From NCBI GenBank assembly GCA_037176905.1, contig JBBBWG010005557.1, positions 127,005-191,004 on the forward strand: a stretch of 64,000 nt of DNA. The letters run 5' to 3'. Origin of the DNA: Azolla pinnata (lineage: Eukaryota; Streptophyta; Polypodiopsida; Salviniales; Salviniaceae). Positions 1 through 13,589 of this stretch are shown here, in pieces; position 1 is the first letter of the stretch; each line of letters begins with the position of its first letter. Below the pieces are notes generated by a model, which worked only from the letters and a program-made list of their open reading frames with translations, did not search any database and was not told the DNA's origin. The position numbers were made by a program, and so were the translations under genes.

Positions 1-601
1 GTTGCGTATGAAATGACTGTGGTGTTTCTGCTGTGATGGAAGAATTGGCTATTTTCGGCGGATTGTCGTTTTCATATTTTGCTGAATTATTTTCCACAAA
101 TTGCTCTAGTTTGCAAAGGGTACGAATGATGATGGGTGAAAAAGGAAGAGTTTTGTGTCTTGAATATATTTGATATGGTTGTCAACAAACTCATCGTTGT
201 ATGTCTACGAGATTTTCCAGAAGTATTTAGCCTGTATTCGAGATTTAATGTATTCTATTTTTAACTTTTATTCTAAATTGAACACCCAGAAGTATTTAAC
301 ATGTATTCTAGATTTTCCAACTTCTGTTCCAAAAAGCTCCATATCTTCTTCGTATTTAACGTATCAAACAAGTATTAATCATCGATTGCAAAAAAAGGTA
401 GGATTTGAAATATTTAATATATTTATACCAAGTATTTTAAAAGAGAAAATAGGATACTTTTTAAAATACTTAGCGTACTCCTTCTACGATTATCTTTTGT
501 CAAGTATTTTACAAGTATAATATTCAATGCCGTCAGTCTTTATTTCTGGGGTGAATGTCTTCTTATCGCTTGTTTGTCTTCACCATGTTTTCTATAAGCA
601 G
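1..601. other. Intron sequence left of the first visible MIP exon
   Basis: No exon of the neighbouring peptidase gene could be placed here, so this is taken as intron (inference). It is AT-rich. Between about 215 and 510 it holds degenerate copies of a GTATTTAGCCTGTATTCGA-like motif, also seen at 26.1 kb and 46.6 kb. The 5' exons of the gene, expected to encode the targeting peptide and about 80-120 more residues, must lie outside the window. Confidence 0.5.
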
Positions 602-3600
602 GTATGCACAGTGATTGACTCTGCGGAGCTATGCAGAAATACACACATTGATTCGTAAGGTTTTCTTGCCATTTTGTCAACATATAGTGCAAGGGAAGCC
701 ATGTTTTCCTGGCAAATGTTCCATAATAATGATGGATCTTAGGTTTCCAAATATACAATTTACGTTGTTAGATGGAAATTTCAATGATGGTTCAGTATCA
801 TACAAGATATTTTATATATTCCAGATAGCTTAGGCAACAATACAGTGCATTAGGCCTTACATACTGTGCTCAAGTAAACTTCGGACTAGTTGTAAGCCAT
901 TGGGTGTAAGTTGTAAGTCTTGGGCCATTTTCATTTTTAATGGAATAATATATCTTCCTACAAAAAAAAGGAAATTCCCTAAACTTTCTCATTTCTCCTA
1001 TTGTGTTTGCTCCCTAAAACCCAAAGACAGTCTGCTTGCTTGGCGGCTATTCCTGTAAGAGGATTTGACAGAAATCGTGTTTCCTTGCAAGAGATTAGCC
1101 TGTTTGCCTTCCACTTTCTTAATGTGGAACCCAATCTTTCAAACTACATGTTATTAATGTCTTGGAACTCAAAACTAAAAACATGCCTACAGTAACAAGC
1201 AATAAGAGAATAGTTTGAACAATGTTAGCTGAGATAACTAATGCTCACTCATGTCATTGATCCCTTAAGGACATCATGTTGCTCTCTTCAACTGCCACAG
1301 AAATGGAGGCACTCTAACAAACACTCATGTCATGAATTTCCGAAGGAACTATATTGCGTAACCACCACAGAAATGAAGACCTGGTCTTAGTATTTCTAGG
1401 TGACAAATATGCAACAATTTTCTGCGCCTAGAAGGCATCAATAAATAAAATGTCGCCAGGGATTGATAAGGATAACGTGGGTTCTTAAATGTCCTGTTTT
1501 TGAGACAATCACTATGGTTTTACAGATATATACGGTGTGGAACTTTCTTTGTTTGATGTCCTTATGCATCTGAGTAATAGGCAATATATGGATAATAATA
1601 TTTTATCATAAATGTTTGCACATTGGGCTCACATTTCTCACACTTCACAACAGCATAATATATCTGCTCCAAATTCCTGTTAGTACAAAGCATGGGAGTG
1701 ACCTTTAAACGCATTTTTTTTAAATTGATTTTTCAGAGACTTTGTAAAGGAGTCTAGTCAAGCGTCAATGAGGATGTATGAATATCTCCATGTGAGTATC
1801 TAGTAGACAGTCTACTAATCCAATTTTAGGTATCATTTCAAATACAATAATGTAAATTCTGTGCTTACCATGGTAGCTTTGTATTCACTGCTGCTTTCAT
1901 TAATGATCCTCTTTTTTCATACATTCGTACTGGAAGTTTAAGCGAGTACCTAGCTTTGTCTCCATCCTAATACGGTAAAATTGTGAACAATAATATCTGC
2001 TTCATTCATAAACAAACTTATGATCGAAAAGTCTAAGAGTAATACATGCATCAGGGAAAGTGAAAACTAAATATGCAACTTAATATTTCGTTTACATTTT
2101 TGTGATCATGGCATATTCCATCATATGTGGACATGTTCCAGTTGATTACTTTAATTTGGCATGTTTCATCAAGAAAGGAAGAGAACGTAGACTCATATAC
2201 TGATTCTCAGTAATCACATATAATTACCTTCAAATTACTTAATTTATACTTGAGCATTTTTGAGAGTTTTCTTGGGTATTTTGTTCCTATTTTAAAGTTT
2301 CTCTGACTTTTAAGAGATGCGTTGGCATTAAGTGTACTCATGTGATTTTTTGAAGACATTTTTTGGATGTATGTACAAGAATTTGATTTCTTTTGGTAAC
2401 ATAATCTGCAGAAGTTGAATACGAATTCTATTCTTTATGATGCTATAGCCAAGGCTGAACAATCAGATACCTTGACAACTGAAGAAGCTCAGCGAGCTGC
2501 GTATACCCATCGAGTAGAATTTGAACGAGGTGGTGTTCATCTTTCTGATGGTGAGTGTGGATACATTGAGATAATGAAACCATTTTATCAAAAGATTGTT
2601 TTAAATGATTCTCCATTGACATGCAGAAAAGCGTGAACGGATACAACAGCTGAACCTACACATCACTCATCTTGGCCGGAAGTATTATCTATTCTAATCA
2701 CTCGCTAATTCTATATTTGCTTTTCCTGTACATATTGATTTAAGTACCTAACTAAACAACCAATTTCATATTGCAATCTCTCCCAGATTTGTTACAAATA
2801 TCTTGGAGGATCCTGGTCATATTGACATTTTTCCAGCATCAAAAGTTCCAAAATGTATACAAAGAATGACACATCCAATATATAAATCAAATGATGGCAC
2901 AATTAGAATTGCATCAAGGAAAGAAAGTATGAAATCTCTGCATCATGGAGTGAGAGTGCATACTGATTCTGAAAATCTCTTCTCCATTCTCAAATGGTGC
3001 AGAGACAAAGAGGTATGCTCCTATAAACCGCTTTTAGTAAAAATTTAGGTATGGCATGTCTTCTTTATGATGTGCTATTTGGCTCGTGTGTGTGAGGTGT
3101 GTGTGAGGTCTTTATATATTCTCTCCCTTAAGTGCCTATCTCTTGGATAGTAAAGTTATTTTAATTTATGAACTATTAAAGGCTTAGGTTTAGACTCATT
3201 TCTACCCATCTGCGAATTGAAGCAACTGGAATATTTGATATGGGGATCCTTATCCCAAGATTCTCAACATCTTGTGGGATTCCTTTTTTAGTCCACCAAT
3301 GGCAATGCATGCGCTTTTTGGTTTGCTTCTTCCTTTAATGTTGTATTCATCACCTTAAGCTTTTCTACAACTGCTCTTTTTGTTTTTTTACTACCTGATC
3401 ATTTATTTCCCAACATGCTAAGCTGGCTTTGCGTTTCCTTTTTCACAGTGTCTTTTACTATAAAGATGCATTTTCTTCAATCACTTCTTGACCTTTCTGA
3501 AGAATTATTTTTCGTATACGAAACCTTAAACTTCAAACATAGAGAAAGGCTATGTTTAAAGGTTGATGTTCTACGTGCAAGAAACAATAATTCAGTTTGT

Positions 3601-6600
3601 GATCTATTTGTGGATAGTTTTCCAAGACCACAGAGGCTGCACATCCAAGAGAGTTGCCTGATGAAATCACTGTCCAAGAGAAACTACCTCAAGAAGCACT
3701 GTCAATCAGAGAACCACAAAGAAAACTTCAAATAGATAGATGAAGAATGTGGTTTAAATGATTTGAATTAGGCATTCAATCCAGCAGAGAGAATACTTAT
3801 ACCATCATTCATGAAGTGCAAGATGACAACAGAACCAGAGTGACTAATGAAGCACATAGGTGAAACAGATATAGATTAGAATATTGTAGCAGGGAATCCC
3901 TAATAAAATTCCAAGACCACTAAGGCATGAAGTGCCAATACTGCTCATGAATTCTCTAACATGGCAGATTTTCTTGCATACTTGCTCTCCAACTTGGCAT
4001 GCTTGAAGACAGATGGTGATGAAGTGTGATAATATATAAATATATATTAAGCCAACCTGCATCAGTGAAACATTATGATTTAAGCATAAAAATACAAAGT
4101 GAACCAATTAATTGATGATGGCGTGCATCTCTTTTCCAAAATCATCTAATAAGCCATATTATAGCCTCTTAAAAGATAATAGTACATCGTTCTTCTTTCT
4201 TTCTACAATGGTGTAGGGTCTTGAGAACTTGGCTTCTTAGTTTCTCATCTTTTATGGATTATACTAATTGATGATGGCGTGCATCTCTGTTCAGAAATCA
4301 TGTAATATGCCATATTATAGCCTCTTAAAAGATAATAGTACACCTTTCTTCTTTCTTTCTACAATGGTGTAGAGTCTTGAGAACTGGGCTTCTTAGTTTC
4401 TCATCTTTTGAATAGATAAGGAGACAAACATACGTGAATGGTTATAGTGTGCCAAAGCAAAATCTGGAGGTACTCAATGACCTTATAGCTTCTCGGCATG
4501 AATTCGCACAGGTATGCTTTTCTGGACTCAGTTGACATTTAGAGTGTATAAATTCATCCTTCTGTTTCACTAGGCTTAAGAGTGCAATTTCGTATTTCAT
4601 AAGGTAACCTGGTTGTGCTTATGATTTTGCTGGTTCATGGCTCAATTAAGAGTAGAGTGCATCAAATGATGATCTTTACATTTCACCAGGCATAAAAGTG
4701 TGATTTCATATTGCTTAAGATTTTTAATACATGGCTTCATGAGTAAGTATGAATATGTTTTTGTGACATTTCATGAGTAAGTATGAATATGTTTATGAAT
4801 AATGAGTAAGTACACATTATAACAAATAATTTAGTAATTTGATTGTATTTAGTTTGGGTTGAATATTGGCAACTTCATGCTTATGAATCTTGTAATGGTT
4901 ATTGAGTATAGCCACATTTATGTTTTCTTTATTTATATGTACACTGTTTTAGGGATTGATCTATCAATTAAGACAAAGTTTCTCTTTTGTTTTCAGCACT
5001 TGGGATACCGTTCATTTGCAGAATTCAATGTTGCCCCAACAATCGCGGCTAGTCCAGATGTGGTGAAGTCCTTTCTTCTTGAATTTAGTGAGAAGATCAA
5101 GGGAAGAGCAGATGAGGTGAATACAAATTTTCATGCTGTTTGAAAGTTCCATCAGAAATACAGAAAACTCCTAAAGATGAGATCATTTCTTGCTTTTAGA
5201 TTCTTTCCATCATTTTTTGCTGCTTGCAAACCGTTTGAAGCCGAACTATCCTTATATGGATTACCACTGCTGATAATCTTAAAAATGTAGTAAATGTAGC
5301 TTGAGAGAAAGAATAAATTTTAATGTCTTTCAAGAGATCAAAAGGGATTTTGGGGAAAGAACATGAAATCACCTCGTAATATATTCTTTCAGAACAGCAA
5401 AAGAAATGAATATACGAATCTTGAGAGGCGAGGAGGACTTGAAAAGAAGAAAGAAAAATACACTTAATAAGGATTTTTCTGTCAAAGACGAACAAAACAA
5501 TAATTTAGATTTACTCTCTTGTTAAATCTCATAGGCCATTTTCACCTCTGCAAAGGTGTTTCTTTCCTTCTTTCATCGGAAAGGTTGATCCTATCATCAG
5601 CCGATTGTGTATTTAGAGCGATTGATGATTTGCACATGGGTGCCTTTGTTATCACATCCTATCTACAATCGTCACCCTTGAAATCCCACAGATACACGGA
5701 GTGCCTGTATTATTATTTTGGGGACTTTTCTGAACCTGAAGTCAATATTTGCCCATAAACTCAACCATTGTGATATTTATTTGTTGACCAGTGATCTTAG
5801 AAATGTATATGAAGCCAAAGCTGACCTTCAAATCAAGCTAAGTGTGGGATTGATGCAAGGATTATCTTTTACTTCAAACTACGTGCATCTGGCGTTGAAT
5901 AGGAACCATGCATTTCATGAATAGCAAAAGAGATCTTCTGAATTGTGCTCTGTGGATTCTGTATAGATCATGGCATATGTACTATAATTAAAATTTTCTT
6001 AACGTGCTACTTTCTATTAGCCACGTGCAATAAATAGCTTCAATAGAGTTTAACCTCAAAATGCTTGCACTCTTTTTTACTCTAATTTAAAATTTTGATT
6101 ATGGTCTCCATATTTATCCAGATGGTTGTGACTGTGTATAAACAGTTATAATAAGTAAGATATATTTCATTTAAGCGAACATGATGCCATGATTGAAATC
6201 ATACTAATACGTTCTAATACGATAACCCCTAATTTCCAGGAGCTTAGATTGCTGGAAAAGTTTGGAAAACAGGTTGAAGGTCCATCTTTCCAAGGGGTTA
6301 GTGCTTGGGATGAGGCATACTATACAAACTTGATGAAAGAACAAGCATTGGGATTGAATGCTAGGGTGAGATTTAGTTATTGAGCTATTGTGGCGGTTCA
6401 GACTTTCTTTGCTTCATAAGGGGTTTGGGTCAACTTCATCTGTGTTTGATCTCAGGTTGTGGCATCATTCTTCCCATTGAAACAGTGTGTGGAAGGACTA
6501 AAACTTATTACTCGATCACTATTTAGTGTGGAGTTGAAGGAAGTTTCTCTTGCATGTGGTGAAAGTTGGCATCCAGGAGTGCAGAAGTTCACGTTGCAAC

Positions 6601-9600
6601 ACTCTGATGAGGTATCCTGTTCAAAGTTTTAGGAGTAAATATATATTTATATGATTTCTTATTAGTCTAGATATTGAAACTCTCAGTTCATATTCATAGG
6701 CATGCACAAAAATTGAATAAGTCCATGTAACCGATTCTCAAAGAAGGATAAATCTCCATAAGGCCATGGTTTTCTGCAGGGATGGCTGATTCACTTGACT
6801 TTCTATGGATATAGAGCCCATACTCTCTTTTCTAGTTGACGTGCACATATACGGTTCTAACAGCTACTAACTAAATTATGGTTCTTTGATACACTTGTAA
6901 CATTGACTCACCTGTATGAGTAGAAAGCTGTGCTTCATGGGGACAGGTTTTGAGAGGCCTTTTCTCTTGATGACTAAAGACATGAGAAGATGCAAAGCAC
7001 TAGTATCCCATGTATAACATTGATCGATACAGGAGCAGCCGCAACAGATGCTGAGCTGCTACTCCAATAAGTAATTTTTATCCAAAGGATTCCTTAGATC
7101 TTTTAGCAAATTCAATGTGTGCACTTTATACTGAGCATGGAGATAATCATTATTTAGAATGTGAATGTATGAGGAAGGTTTCAATCATATTACCGTGTTT
7201 CAGCAAAAAGCTTGGGTTGCCCCAGCCGAGCATGATGATAATGGGAAGGAGTAAACTGATCAGAAGTGATATCATATCATATCATTGGATACTAGGCTAT
7301 TCTGGTCTCTCACAAGATACAGATATATCTTAACCTTCCCTTTTTCTTTACTACTAAAGGCCTATGTCCATTAGGTGACACCAAAAGCCATCATAAGAAT
7401 AAAACAAATATGAAATCGAATAAAAACTGCTTTGGTGGAGCTTTTTGATCCTATGAAGCCTTTTGAACTTGAAGCTTAAACAGACAAACTACTTTACCCC
7501 CGTAGTTGGACCTTTTCCTACATAGGCCCTGTAATCTAACATGATTATTCTTTTTGGAAATATTATTAATATAATTATTACTTCGGAAGTTCTCACCTTT
7601 CAGGGAAGAGGATCTGATTAAAATTTTGTCAATGCTTTTGCAGGGTGATTTGGGACATTTGTATCTCGATTTATATTCTCGTAAAGGTAAATTTCCTGGA
7701 TCTGCGCATTTTGCATTGAAAGGTGGTAGACGCCTTGCAGATGACAAGTATCAGCTACCTGTAAGATCATCTCTGATCCTTAGTTGTTTAACGTTCTTTA
7801 CTGAAAGCATCTATATGTTGGTGTTCTGAAGATCTTCCTTTTTAGATTGGAAGTCTTCTTAGGAGTTGTTATTCTATGACTATTAGAATGTTTTCATTTC
7901 CAAAGAAAGCTATTTGCTAATATATGGTGATTTATATGCCAGAATTGTACAATTCTTCCTAATACATAGCTTCTTTCTGCACTTATGCACAAGAATGACA
8001 AAATCTTGATATTTGCTATTATTTTTGACATTCTCCTTATGTTTTCATATGCTTGTTAAACTTTTAGAATTCTTGCTTGTATCAACAATATATTAAGTAT
8101 AGCTTTTCAAATGTTCTTATGCTGTCTTGGCTTTACAGGTGGTTGCTCTTGTTTGCAATTTTTCCAGCAACACCTTTTCATGCCCTCTTCTAAATCATTG
8201 GGAAGTAGAAACACTTTTCCATGAGTTTGGGCATGCACTACATTCACTCCTCACACGCACTGTACGTATATTTTTCTTGGCCCTAAATATACGTTAGTAA
8301 TATTTGACACACTTTTTTTTATTACAGGATTATCAGCATTTTTCGGGTACACGGACTGTACTTGATTTTGTAGAGATTCCATCAAACCTTTTTGAGTATG
8401 TATGTTTTACATTCTGGAGTCTAAACTATCAAGGATATGTATGCTGTAACTAGTGCTAATTTTATGTTGAGTAGATAAGTTGGAAATGGAAAATCACAGA
8501 CTTTGAATGGTATTGATCTTCAGACTTCTTCAATGCAAACTGTAGTGAATAAATTTCAGCATGGGCAACCTAGGAATTTGTCACTTTATGTTCAACTTTT
8601 AATTTCATGTTATAGTGATAAAAAATTATTAAGTAAAATAAATGGCCTTACTTCATGATTGGTCTCAATGCACTCATGCTGAAAAGCCCGAAGATCCTTA
8701 CAACTCTACATCTTACACTTACCAATATATGTCTTGCACTGATTGCCTTACTGAATTTCCCATTTTCTATTATTTTACTGGGCATAATATTGTGCATTAT
8801 GAATGGGATCGTTTTATTTGAAACATTCCCCTCTTTTTTTGAACAGGTATTATGCCTGGGATCATCGTGTACTTAAAAAGTTTGCCAAACACTATTCAAC
8901 TGGAGAAGAAATTCCTCCACAATTGGTTGAATCAATGAAGCAAGCTAAGAATATGTTTGTTGCAACCGAGCTACAACGGCAGGTGTGAGATTAGTTATAA
9001 GTTTTCCTTTAACCAAGTTGATGCTCTTTGTTTAATCTGGAAAAAGCTAGGAAAAATCAAGTGGGCGTCTCATGAACCTATTTGAGTCATGTATTATTAT
9101 TTGCACAGCTTGGTTGGATAGGTGTGAGATGGATTACTGTATATCTTTTCTTTGGCTATTTCTGCCTATTGTGTAGTTTCATTCTGTTCTAGTGAGATTT
9201 CGCACATGACGTTTACTTTTGATTCACAGGTTCTGTATGCCATGGTCGATCAAGCTTATTTTGCAGAACAGCCACTTATGGCACATAATACTACTTCTGT
9301 CATTGCTTCCTTGAAAGATAAACATAGTAGTTGGAAACATGTGGATGGGACTCATTGGGAGACTAGGTTCAACCATCTGGTAACTTATGGAGCTGGTACG
9401 TTAAATAAAAAAGACGTGACTGGTTTATGAAGCAATATATGTCAATTTAAGATGGTTTATGAAGCAATAATTGTAGATTGGTGTTGTAACATCCTTTCTG
9501 TCTGTTGGAAGATCAAGATAATCATAACACAGTCTGACTATTAGTAAAACTTCTGTTTCCAGGATATTACAGCTATTTATATGCCAGGTGCTTTGCAGCA

Positions 9601-9801
9601 AATATCTGGGATGTAGTATGTGATGCAGATCCTCTTTCCCCTGATGCTGGTTATATTCTTCGAACACGCCTACTGCAACATGGGGGTGGGAAGGACCCTG
9701 CTTTGATAATCAAGGACTGTACGAATGGGGAGTCTCTAATTACTTGTCAGAATGGAGTAAAGCCCTCTGTTGATTGCTTGTTCAAAGAGTTGGGAATATG
9801 A
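602..9801 (+). CDS. MIP: Mitochondrial intermediate peptidase (M3 family), 3' 15 exons
   Basis: Zinc oligopeptidase of family M3, known to remove an octapeptide from some matrix precursors after the general processing peptidase. Exons: 602-654, 1737-1791, 2412-2550, 2627-2681, 2787-3012, 4416-4511, 4997-5116, 6240-6365, 6456-6611, 7644-7760, 8139-8261, 8328-8395, 8847-8982, 9230-9395, 9563-9801 (TGA). All junctions are GT-AG and in frame; they give 624 residues against about 700 in Arabidopsis, so the N-terminus is missing off the left edge. The zinc site HEFGH is in exon 8139-8261, and the third ligand Glu (in DFVEIPSN) lies 25 residues after the second His, as in thimet-type peptidases. Other conserved blocks are GDLGHLYLDLYSRKGKFPG, DYQHFSGTRTVLD, YYAWDHRVLKKFAKHYSTGE and GAGYYSYLYAR. 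No damage seen; mitochondrial location is inferred from the family. Confidence 0.95.
4111..4409 (+). repeat. Tandem 156-bp duplication next to an MIP splice acceptor
   Basis: Two copies, 4111-4254 and 4267-4409, both starting ATTGATGATGGCGTGCATCT and ending TTTCTCATCTTTT, differ at only a few positions. The second copy stops six bases before the exon at 4416 and supplies its pyrimidine-rich acceptor region. The first copy lacks the AATAG acceptor. Confidence 0.9.
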
Positions 9802-11071
9802 ACATGTAAGTGATTCCAATGGCTTGATGGTCCTGACTGTTTTTTTTCCATATGGCTAATCGACTTGTTATCCTTGTTTAAAAAGAAAAAAAAGGTCTTT
9901 TCTAGTAATTACAAGTTCCATAAAATTTGTCGATTGGGATAACTAGCATAAGCTACATGTAGAAGATTCCATGTAAGAATCACAATGTTCCAATGTGTGA
10001 TTATGGAGCATAGTGCCATGGTATCTCTCTGCTATGATGTCTGCTAAAAATAGTCATGTTGCCTAACTTTATGGTAGGCAAGCCATTTTTTATGATCCTT
10101 ATATTGCATCAAACTGCCCCTTTCCGAAGTGAAAATCCCCATTGTTTCATCTATCTCAGGGTGCTGTAGGTTATTTTACATACTCTTGGGGAGATGTGGA
10201 AGCAAGCCAAAGATACAGAAGGGAGGCGCAAAGTCAGTGGAGATAATTTTATATCTATCCTGAGGAGACCTCGTACTTTTCAAAATGGATCTTCTGATGA
10301 CAAACAGTGCCAGATGCATCCAATTGTGGAGTAACACTTCATTGTCCTTCCATGTGAAATAATGTTTCATGACGGCGAACGTGGTACTTCAATTTTGTCC
10401 AAGAAGTTATGAACAACATTTTTCTCTCCATCATTGCTCATGCATTCAGTCACCAAACAGGTACCATTGATCAAGGAATGCAGGTTGTTTTGCCAATGTA
10501 CGAGTACAATTGTACTCGGTTCCAATTAACCGTATTACATTTCTTAAGAGTAACATGTGATAAACATTGGAGAAGCCTCCCTTTTGAGGTTTAAACCCAC
10601 GAACTTTTGATCAGTACTGCATCGTGTTATGCCATCACAAATGTGTACTTTTGATTATGGAATGCCATGTACATGAACAATTTCTGTACCATGAGACTTG
10701 TGATGGTGATAAACAGGGTGAAAACTGTTGATATATTTTAAGACAAAGCAAAACGCTTCTTTAAATATCTCCAATTCTGTTGCTATTTTTTGATGCATTA
10801 AGAAACAATATGTGATAAACGCTTGCGTATGTGAAAATAGCTGCCTGATTCCATGTTTCTCAGTAAACTCACTCGACAAGGTTTGCCTTCCTAATGCTCA
10901 TCGGCCTTTCACCACAATGCACCTTCAACATCACATTTCTTCAACAACATTCAATTATAAGCAGATCACCGACAATGCTCCCTTCTAGATGAAGATTCAT
11001 GAGGTGGAGAGGGTGAATTTGATGCGAGTTAGGTGGAGACATATGAGGACAAGTTACTGGATGAATCTGAA

Positions 11072-11183
11072 GTGAGTTCATGCTTTCTTTATCTCACCAG
11101 TTTACGAATAAATTACCCTTCTGGGCAATGAATTTGATGTGAGTTCATGCTTATCTCACCAGTTGATGAATAAATTACCCTTT
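11072..11183 (+). repeat. Short direct duplication
   Basis: GTGAGTTCATGCT followed by ATCTCACCAGTT and GAATAAATTACCCTT occurs at 11072 and again at 11139, a period of about 67 bp. Non-coding. Confidence 0.8.
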
Positions 11184-11386
11184 ACATGCCCGATCTTCAT
11201 ACAGCATCCCATTACATACCAAAGGCGAGACGTGAATAGCTCACAGTATAATGCTTGAAGGATGCAAGACAATCAAAATCGCTCCACATTGAGGCTTGTG
11301 CTTCATGCTAATAACTCGTTTAGCGCTTTAAGAAAGCTTCTGAGTGTCACATCATCATTTGCCACATGAAAGATTGATCAGGCACT

Positions 11387-11795
11387 GAAGGTATTTGTTG
11401 GTACTAAACAAATGCACAGCTGCGCCAATTCTGATGCTCGAATCCACCAGTTTTTCTTTTTGAAGAGATGTACATGAGATGACATGAAGGTACTTGTTGG
11501 TGCTAAAGAAATGCACAGCTGTGCCCATTCTGATGCTTGAGAAGAAGTGGACCAGACCGATTCATGTTTGTGTATACCGCAAGTCAGATTTAGCTTGAAT
11601 CCCCCAGTTTTTCTTTATGTACATGAGTTGACATGAAGGTATTTGTTGGTACTAAACAAATGCACAGCTGTGCCCATTCTGATGCTTGAGAAGAACTGGA
11701 CCAGACCAATTCATGTTTGTATATACCACAAAGTCAGATTTAGCTTGAATCCACCAGTTTTTTTTCTTTTGAAGAGATGTAAATGAGATGACATG
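11387..11795 (+). repeat. Tandem array of about 100-160 bp, three copies
   Basis: Copies begin at 11387, 11486 and 11635 with GAAGGTATTTGTTGGTACTA or close variants. Each includes AATGCACAGCTG, a CCAGTTTTTCTTT tract and, except in the shortest copy, TCAGATTTAGCTTGAATC. Copies two and three share the ACCAGACC-ATTCATGTTTGT block that copy one lacks. The array ends about 80 bp from the stop codon of PPR gene 1. Confidence 0.85.
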
Positions 11796-11873
11796 TGAGC
11801 TTTCGTAAGGACGTCGCAGAATTTGTCTGGCCAAGTGTGATCCACAGATCCCTTTTAATTTCCAAGCAATAAT

Positions 11874-13541
11874 CTATATCCAAGAACCTTGTACAATACT
11901 CAATGTGTATGGGTTTGGCGTAGCACCTTTCGCCTTCATCTTTCGAAAGAGGATTGATGCATCACGATCATAACCATTTTGTGCATATGCGAGTATGATA
12001 GCATTCCACGCAACTGTATCTGGTTCAGCAAGGCTGTCAAACACTGCTCTTGCTTCATCCAACTTCCTGCACTTGCCATACATGTTGATAAGACCAATTC
12101 TAGTCATACAATCTGTTTCTAAGCCTCTACAGACGCTATATCTATGAACAGAGAGGCCCTCGGAAAGGGCATTAATGCTTGCACACACATTTAAAATAGT
12201 TGAAAGTGTAATGCTATTTGGCTCGATCGACTCTGCTTGCATTTCATGAAATAGCTCCAGAGCCTCCTTCCCATGGTCATTTATTGCATGTGCACTAATG
12301 ATGCTAGTCCATGTGACCACATCCCTTTCAAGCATTTTGGAAAACACGGAAGTGGCATCAGATAGGCTCCAGCACATTCCATACATTTTGATAAGAGCAT
12401 TATCGACAATAATATCGAATTCCATTAGCTCTGATAAGATAAAGGCATGCAGGTCATAGCCCGTAGAAATGTCTGCGAGGTTACTGCATGCATTGAGAAC
12501 AGCTAAGAACGTTGCCCTACTAGGACAAATACCAGATTTAAGCATTTGTTGAAACGCTGCTAATGCTTCTTTGTGAGATTCACTCTTTACATACGATGCA
12601 ATCATGGCAGTCCAAGACAAGACATCGTGATGGGGTAGATTTTGGAACAACCCACTTGCTATACCCAAATGTCGGCATTGGCCATACATATTGATCAAGG
12701 CAGTTACCACAATAATATTCGATATGAACCCATATTCAACAACTGTGGAATGTATCTTCAAACCATCTTTTAGTGAAGAAATTCCAGCACATGCATCGAT
12801 TGCTGAAGCGAACGTGATTGGATCAGGTTCAAATCTGTCATCCAACATCTTGTCGTAATATATTAATGCATCTTTTCCGAGCCCAGATTGTGAGAGAGCT
12901 GAGATTATAGCATTCCACGAGGCCACGTTTCGTCGCGCCATGCCATCAAATGCAGCCTTTGCCTTATGCAATTCATTGTTTGTGACATAAGCATTGATCA
13001 AAATGTTCCAGGAATAAACATTTGGAGTCAGGATCTTATGAAACACACATTCTGCAGATTCCATGGAGCCGCATTTCCCATATAACAGGACAAGAAGGTT
13101 ACATAAGTATCTATCGGAGTCATGACCGCGATAGATGATTTCGGCATGTACATATTCGCCGCCAAGAAGGTCCATGGAATCCTTACATTCCAGCAACCTG
13201 AACGCTAGAGCATCTACATCTGAATCTTGATCACATACTAAAACAGTGCCTGATACAAAGGCGGTGGAAGATGCTGGTGAATCTTTCTCTGTTAACGCGG
13301 ATTCTGGCAAGTCTTCCACCGAGAGATTCTCAGGTATGACGACGGCGAGGGAAGATCCTTCCGGAGCTGAATGGGTCGGAATGAGGCGAGGAAGATGCTG
13401 AGGTTTTCTTTCGCATCTGGCGAAAACAAAGGCGCCCAAATGGAGATTGGAGCTGCATATGAGATGGGCTCCGGCGAGAGATCGTGAAGACGTGGCCCCA
13501 TTGTCGCACACAGTCGTGGGAGAAGCCACAGAAGTGGCCAT
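11874..13541 (-). CDS. PLS-class pentatricopeptide repeat protein 1
   Basis: Intronless 555-residue PPR protein, presumably a sequence-specific organellar RNA-binding factor (family knowledge). After about 120 residues of leader without motifs, alternating P, L and S repeats run to the C-terminus. Recurring signatures include NVYSWNILINAY, NVASWNAIISALSQ, DVLSWTAMIASYV, DVVTWTSIISAHA and DTVAWNAIILAYA, with MYGKC/MYGQC helices between. It has no E or DYW domain and stops inside an L-type motif (NPYTLSIV then QGSWI), so the C-terminus looks truncated compared with usual PLS proteins; a downstream exon cannot be excluded. The start is the first ATG, followed by a Ser/Ala-rich stretch that could be a transit peptide. 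It is divergent from PPR gene 2. Confidence 0.88.
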   Translation of the reverse strand: MATSVASPTTVCDNGATSSRSLAGAHLICSSNLHLGAFVFARCERKPQHLPRLIPTHSAPEGSSLAVVIPENLSVEDLPESALTEKDSPASSTAFVSGTVLVCDQDSDVDALAFRLLECKDSMDLLGGEYVHAEIIYRGHDSDRYLCNLLVLLYGKCGSMESAECVFHKILTPNVYSWNILINAYVTNNELHKAKAAFDGMARRNVASWNAIISALSQSGLGKDALIYYDKMLDDRFEPDPITFASAIDACAGISSLKDGLKIHSTVVEYGFISNIIVVTALINMYGQCRHLGIASGLFQNLPHHDVLSWTAMIASYVKSESHKEALAAFQQMLKSGICPSRATFLAVLNACSNLADISTGYDLHAFILSELMEFDIIVDNALIKMYGMCWSLSDATSVFSKMLERDVVTWTSIISAHAINDHGKEALELFHEMQAESIEPNSITLSTILNVCASINALSEGLSVHRYSVCRGLETDCMTRIGLINMYGKCRKLDEARAVFDSLAEPDTVAWNAIILAYAQNGYDRDASILFRKMKAKGATPNPYTLSIVQGSWI

Positions 13542-13548
13542 GGAAAGA

Positions 13549-13558
13549 GAAGAAGAAG

Positions 13559-13588
<30 letters not shown>
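13549..13588 (+). repeat. (GAA)n microsatellite
   Basis: Thirteen or so perfect GAA units lie directly upstream of the PPR gene 1 start codon. On the transcribed strand the leader would be a TTC/CTT tract. Confidence 0.95.

Positions 13589-13589
<1 letters not shown>

Larger units (their letters stand above)
9802..11873. other. Intergenic region between MIP and PPR gene 1
   Basis: This holds the 3' flanks of two convergent genes. Apart from the tandem repeats listed separately I see no gene. Around 10570-10640 the sequence GGTTTAAACCCACGA, followed by a stretch with no coding match, looks like generic dispersed-repeat sequence, but I cannot name a family. Confidence 0.6.
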
